From the NCBI GenBank assembly GCA_001872995.1, contig MNXO01000113.1, positions 1 through 10,241 of the forward strand: a DNA stretch of 10,241 bases. Reading direction: 5' to 3'. Source of the DNA: Bacteroidetes bacterium CG2_30_32_10. GTDB taxonomy: Bacteria > Bacteroidota > Bacteroidia > Bacteroidales > CG2-30-32-10. Positions 7,827 through 10,241 of the stretch are shown piece after piece (position 1 is the stretch's first letter; each line of letters begins with the position of its first letter). The notes beneath the pieces are model-generated. The model saw only the letters and a list, made by a program, of their open reading frames with translations. It searched no databases and was not told the DNA's origin. Made by a program: the position numbers and the translations under genes.

Positions 7827-7865
7827 ATGAAAAATCGTTGTGCATGAACCAAAGATAATGCACTG
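7827..7865 (+). pseudogene. tag: Severed N-terminus of tag: original start codon and in-frame TGA at the conserved Trp codon
   Basis: In frame with the downstream tag ORF, ATG at 7827 reads MKNRCA, then TGA (7845-7847), then TKDNAL, joining at Met14 (7866). E. coli Tag begins MERCGWVSQDPLYIAYHD, so the stop falls exactly on the conserved Trp6 position and Cys5 here equals zinc ligand Cys4. A TGG-to-TGA change is a single-base difference. With this segment the gene would have 190 codons, close to the 187 residues of E. coli Tag, which supports 7827 as the ancestral start. It may be a real nonsense mutation, a sequencing error or a rare recoding event. Confidence 0.8.
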
Positions 7866-8399
7866 ATGAATCATTATCACGATACAGAATGGGGCGTGCC
7901 GCTATTTGATGATGCCAAACTATTCGAGTTTATTGTTCTTGATTCTTTTCAGGCGGGGCTCAGTTGGTCAACCATACTGAATAAAAGAGAAAATTTTCGA
8001 AAAGCCTTTGATAATTTTAATTTTAACAAAATTGCAACTTATGATGAACATAAAGTAAAATTGCTGCTTAATGATATTGGTATTATCCGAAATAATATGA
8101 AAATTAGGGCAACTCTTACTAATGCGATATGTTTTATCAACGTTCAGAAAGAGTTTGGTTCTTTCAGCAAATATATTTGGCAGTTTGTAAAAGAGAAACC
8201 AATTAATAATAAATGGAAAACATTACAAGAAATTCCAGCTCGAACTACCGAGTCTGATGTAATGAGCAAAGAACTTAAGAAACGTGGGTTTAAATTTGTG
8301 GGTTCCACTATTTGTTATGCTTTTATGCAAGCAAGTGGTATGGTAAACGATCATTTGATTAACTGTTTCAGGTATAACGATATTATTAAAATTCAATAG
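7866..8399 (+). CDS. tag: DNA-3-methyladenine glycosylase I (Tag), open part downstream of the TGA
   Basis: Tag excises 3-methyladenine from DNA as the first step of base excision repair. The 177-residue open part is clearly this family: HYHDTEWGVPLFDD at the start, SFQAGLSWSTILNKRENFRK, KRGFKFVGSTICYAFMQASG and MVNDHLINC at the end. Numbered from the original ATG at 7827, zinc ligands His18, His176 and Cys180 are present (E. coli His17, His175, Cys179). The fourth, Cys5, lies upstream of the TGA and is lost if translation starts at ATG 7866. Trp22 and Trp47 match E. coli Trp21 and Trp46, and Tyr17 matches Tyr16. Glu38 of the base pocket is replaced by Asp39. No other frame break is seen, so decay, if real, is recent. 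ATG 7866 lies 19 nt after the TGA, so re-initiation there is possible. alkD follows 9 bp after the stop. Confidence 0.85.
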   Translation: MNHYHDTEWGVPLFDDAKLFEFIVLDSFQAGLSWSTILNKRENFRKAFDNFNFNKIATYDEHKVKLLLNDIGIIRNNMKIRATLTNAICFINVQKEFGSFSKYIWQFVKEKPINNKWKTLQEIPARTTESDVMSKELKKRGFKFVGSTICYAFMQASGMVNDHLINCFRYNDIIKIQ

Positions 8400-8408
8400 C
8401 AAAGAGCG

Positions 8409-9098
8409 ATGAAAGATAAAGAGACGCTAAATTCAATTATTGGGGAATTAAAGAAACACTCAAATGCTGAAAACCTAAAAGGAATGGCACGATTTGGAAT
8501 TAATATTGAAAAAGCTTTTGGAATCAATATTCCTATTCTTCGCGAAATTGCCAAAAAAAATAAAAATAATCATTCGCTTGCGCTTCAACTTTGGGAAACC
8601 AATTTGCACGAAGCTTGTATTCTCGCAACGATGGTTGATAATCCAAAGCTTGTTACAGAAACTCAACTTGAAAATTGGGTTTTAGATTTTAATTCGTGGG
8701 ATATATGCGACCAATGCTGTGCCAATCTATTTGAAGATACTCCTTTTGCTTATCATAAAGCTATGGAATGGAGTTATAGAAAAGAAGAATATGTTAAACG
8801 TGCAGGTTTTGTGATGATGGCTCGTTTGGCAATTAGCGATAAAAAAGCAGAGGATGCCAAATTTGAACCTTTTCTTATTCGTATGCTTGAAGAAGCTGGT
8901 GATGAAAGAAACTTTGTTAAGAAAGCAATTAATTGGGCATTGCGACAAACGGGTAAACGGAGTTTTCGAATGAACGAAGCTGCCCTTGCAACTGCCAAAG
9001 AAATGCTCCGCTTAGACCCTAAGTCTGCAAAATGGATTGCTACTGATGCCATACGTGAGCTAACCAATGCCAATATTATTAAAAGAATAAAACACTAA
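8409..9098 (+). CDS. alkD: AlkD-like DNA alkylation repair glycosylase, 229 aa
   Basis: AlkD enzymes remove 3- and 7-alkylated purines from DNA with a HEAT-like helical repeat scaffold and no base flipping. The whole protein fits the DNA alkylation repair family (PF08713 type): GMARFGI (25-31), LWETNLHEACILATMVD (61-77), SWDICDQ (96-102), VKRAGFVMMARLA (129-141) and DERNFVKKAINWALRQTGKR (165-184). By alignment with Bacillus cereus AlkD, Trp97, Asp101 and Trp176 correspond to the catalytic and stacking Trp109, Asp113 and Trp187, and Arg131 to Arg148. Length is normal for the family. The position 9 bp after tag gives a coherent alkylation-repair pair. If the tag interruption is real, this enzyme could carry the 3-methyladenine load in the strain; that is inference. 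Confidence 0.88.
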   Translation: MKDKETLNSIIGELKKHSNAENLKGMARFGINIEKAFGINIPILREIAKKNKNNHSLALQLWETNLHEACILATMVDNPKLVTETQLENWVLDFNSWDICDQCCANLFEDTPFAYHKAMEWSYRKEEYVKRAGFVMMARLAISDKKAEDAKFEPFLIRMLEEAGDERNFVKKAINWALRQTGKRSFRMNEAALATAKEMLRLDPKSAKWIATDAIRELTNANIIKRIKH

Positions 9099-9848
9099 AT
9101 GAAACACTCTTTTTTATTAATACTATTTTTTACTTTGTATTGCTGTTCCTCTGAGAAAAAAGACAATACAACAACTGTAACGCAAGCAATTGCAAGAAAT
9201 CAAAAGTTAATGGTAAAAAGACCAGTTTGTAAACCAATGACCACATTAGAAAAGTCATTAATTGAAGCTGGTTTAATTGATGTTGCACTTATTGATACTA
9301 CTATTATTGTAAATTTAAAATACTCAACCACCGATAATTTTCTTGGCTTTGACCTTTATGGTGATTTTAACAAATGTTATTTACAACCTGATGTTGCCGA
9401 AAAGCTTATAAAAGCACAACAATACTTAAATGAAATAAAAGCCAGTTATCATTTAATAGTCCTTGACGCAGCACGACCCCGAAGCATACAACAAATATTT
9501 TGGGACACCTTAAAAATGCCTGTAAGCGAAAAAGTTAAATTTGTAGCAAATCCTAAAAATGGTTCTTTACACAATTTTGGAGCCGCTGTTGATATTAGTA
9601 TTGCTGATGAAAACAAAATTGCTTTAGATATGGGTTGTCCTTACGATTATATTGGTGAACTTGCTTATCCTACTTCAGAAACAAAAATGTTATCAGAAGG
9701 AAAACTTAGCCAACAACAAGTTGATAACAGAAAGCTACTTAGAACAGTGATGTATAAAGCAGGTTTCTTTAACATTCAAACCGAATGGTGGCATTTTAAT
9801 TCGTGCAGACGCGAAGAGGCGATTATAAAGTATAAAATGATAGAATAA
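9099..9848 (+). CDS. VanX-type D-alanyl-D-alanine dipeptidase lipoprotein (peptidase M15D), 249 aa
   Basis: This is a zinc dipeptidase expected to split D-Ala-D-Ala in the cell envelope. MKHSFLLILFFTLYCCSSEKK is a lipoprotein signal peptide with Cys15/Cys16 adjacent; lipidation at Cys16 followed by SSEKKD would leave charged residues near the anchor, as in exported Bacteroidota lipoproteins. Catalytic signatures are LDAARPRS (122-129, Arg126 like VanX Arg71), SLHNFGAAVDIS (156-167, zinc ligands His158 and Asp165) and EWWHFN (229-234, Glu229 general base and His232 third zinc ligand). The ligand spacing equals that of VanX. No vanH, vanA or vanRS neighbours are seen, so this is a housekeeping recycling or remodelling enzyme rather than a vancomycin resistance gene. 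Its ATG begins on the base right after the alkD TAA, which suggests translational coupling. Confidence 0.88.
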   Translation: MKHSFLLILFFTLYCCSSEKKDNTTTVTQAIARNQKLMVKRPVCKPMTTLEKSLIEAGLIDVALIDTTIIVNLKYSTTDNFLGFDLYGDFNKCYLQPDVAEKLIKAQQYLNEIKASYHLIVLDAARPRSIQQIFWDTLKMPVSEKVKFVANPKNGSLHNFGAAVDISIADENKIALDMGCPYDYIGELAYPTSETKMLSEGKLSQQQVDNRKLLRTVMYKAGFFNIQTEWWHFNSCRREEAIIKYKMIE

Positions 9849-9923
9849 GTTGATTTTTTGAATAGGTTATTTAGGCTAAGGACTTTTATACCAAGTTGCA
9901 TATGAAGATACAAGTCTTGCTAA

Positions 9924-10148
9924 ACCATGCGTTTCCACAAAAAAACCATGGGCTTCCACAAAATAACCATGCTTTTTCACAAAAAAACCTTGCCCATTTG
10001 CAAAAAAACCACATGCTTCCACAAAAAAACTATGCTCATTTGCAAAATTACCAAGCCCATTTGTAAAATTACTAAGCGTATTTACAAAAATACCATGTGT
10101 AATTGCAAAAAAACTTTTTTGACATTTATAAAAACCTTATGGGTTTAG
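9924..10148 (+). repeat. Degenerate 21-bp tandem repeat array, ten full units plus a partial one
   Basis: Units start at 9924, 9945, 9966, 9987, 10008, 10029, 10050, 10071, 10092, 10113 and 10134 (partial), all exactly 21 bp with no indel. The rough consensus is ACCATGCNNATTTNCAAAAAA. ACC or ACT at the start and the A-rich end are the most constant parts; bases 7-9 vary most. Units 1-3 and 5 share TTCCAC or a close form, whereas units 4, 6 and 7 share ATTTGC/ATTTGT, giving two subtypes that are partly interleaved. Units 9-11 are the most decayed. The 75 bp before the array (9849-9923) and the 29 bp after it (10149-10177) hold nothing I can identify. Confidence 0.92.
9927..10148 (+). CDS. Possible 73-aa ORF made of 7-residue repeats, uncertain coding status
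   Basis: The 21-bp array is open from ATG 9927 to TAG 10148. The product repeats a 7-residue unit, for example MRFHKKT, MGFHKIT, MLFHKKT, LPICKKT, MLICKIT and KPICKIT. Thr and Lys are nearly constant, while the second residue of the unit is hypervariable (R, G, L, P, C). The other two plus frames are closed within the array, at unit 2 and unit 7, and minus frames are also interrupted. All changes in the Thr codon (ACC/ACT) are synonymous. Still, a repeat of 3n length keeps any stop-free frame open automatically, and the peptide is highly basic with no known domain. I consider non-coding origin somewhat more likely. Confidence 0.25.
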   Translation: MRFHKKTMGFHKITMLFHKKTLPICKKTTCFHKKTMLICKITKPICKITKRIYKNTMCNCKKTFLTFIKTLWV

Positions 10149-10177
10149 AAATAAATTTATTGAGGTTGAAATAAGAG

Positions 10178-10202
10178 ATTATTTTATAATAATGTTTTTT
10201 TT
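10178..10202 (+). terminator. Candidate weak intrinsic terminator (AT-only hairpin with T8 tract)
   Basis: ATTATT (10178-10183) and AATAAT (10188-10193) form a perfect 6-bp stem around the loop TTAT, followed by G and eight T residues (10195-10202). The stem has no G-C pair, so it would be weak alone. It lies just before a stronger hairpin and could act with it. Confidence 0.3.
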
Positions 10203-10209
10203 AAATAAT

Positions 10210-10236
10210 AAAACCTCCGCATAAAGAGGAGGTTTT
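10210..10236. terminator. Rho-independent terminator, probably bidirectional
   Basis: AAAACCTCC (10210-10218) pairs perfectly with GGAGGTTTT (10228-10236) around the 9-nt loop GCATAAAGA. Five pairs are G-C or lie in the GC-rich core, and the stem is flanked by A-rich sequence on the left and T4 on the right, so it could work from either side. It would end the tag-alkD-dipeptidase transcript, with the 21-bp array in its 3' untranslated region, or serve a converging gene beyond the window. Confidence 0.75.
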
Positions 10237-10241
10237 AGGTT

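Noticed and set aside
9099..9848. Vancomycin resistance (vanX) locus
   Set aside because: No vanH, vanA-type ligase or vanRS genes nearby, the protein is a lipoprotein, and such M15D dipeptidases occur as chromosomal genes.
9902..10063. Second frame through the 21-bp array (ATG 9902), reading NHAFPQK-like heptapeptides
   Set aside because: It stops at TAA in unit 7 and covers only part of the array; its repeat nature follows from the 3n period alone.
9924..10148. CRISPR array interpretation of the tail repeats
   Set aside because: Units are contiguous with no unique spacers, the period is 21 bp and the units are degenerate; no cas genes are seen.

Overview
The window looks like a chromosomal segment of an AT-rich member of the Bacteroidota. 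Reasons: start codons follow A-rich leaders with no Shine-Dalgarno sequence; several leaders carry TAnnTTTG-like -7 elements, the Bacteroidota promoter form; ParC is of the long Bacteroidota type with the segment HPHGDASIGDALVQLGQ; and two proteins start with lipoprotein signal peptides. I see no insertion sequence, integrase, CRISPR array, tRNA or rRNA. It reads as ordinary core and housekeeping sequence with a few oddities.

Layout. Positions 1-468 (minus) hold the N-terminal part of an MgtC/SapB-family membrane protein that runs off the left edge. A 515-bp AT-rich divergent intergenic region follows. Positions 984-2447 encode a 487-residue all-helical, TPR-like protein of unknown function. 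A plus-strand run of three closely spaced genes comes next: topoisomerase IV subunit A (parC), a class A flavodiiron protein, and a lipoprotein of the beta-lactamase-like serine hydrolase family. After a 135-bp gap comes a second tight run: tag (3-methyladenine DNA glycosylase I), alkD-like (alkylpurine glycosylase of the HEAT-like repeat fold) and a VanX-type D-Ala-D-Ala dipeptidase lipoprotein. The window closes with a degenerate 21-bp tandem repeat array (ten full units and a partial one) and two candidate terminators.

How the genes fit together. tag and alkD-like form a clear base-excision module against alkylated purines. The dipeptidase joined to alkD with no intergenic base is probably co-transcribed but works on cell-wall dipeptides. 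The flavodiiron protein removes O2 or NO and suggests an anaerobic or microaerobic life. The parC-flavodiiron-hydrolase run has no obvious shared pathway.

Most notable points: (1) tag is interrupted at codon 7 by an in-frame TGA exactly where the family has a conserved Trp, cutting off the Cys that supplies one zinc ligand; (2) the 21-bp array has a period of two DNA helical turns with an A-tract in nearly every unit, and one frame stays open through it as a 7-residue peptide repeat; (3) ParC has Ala where quinolone-sensitive enzymes usually have the Ser that anchors the drug. I found no convincing multi-gene system that would count as a new defence or mobile system.
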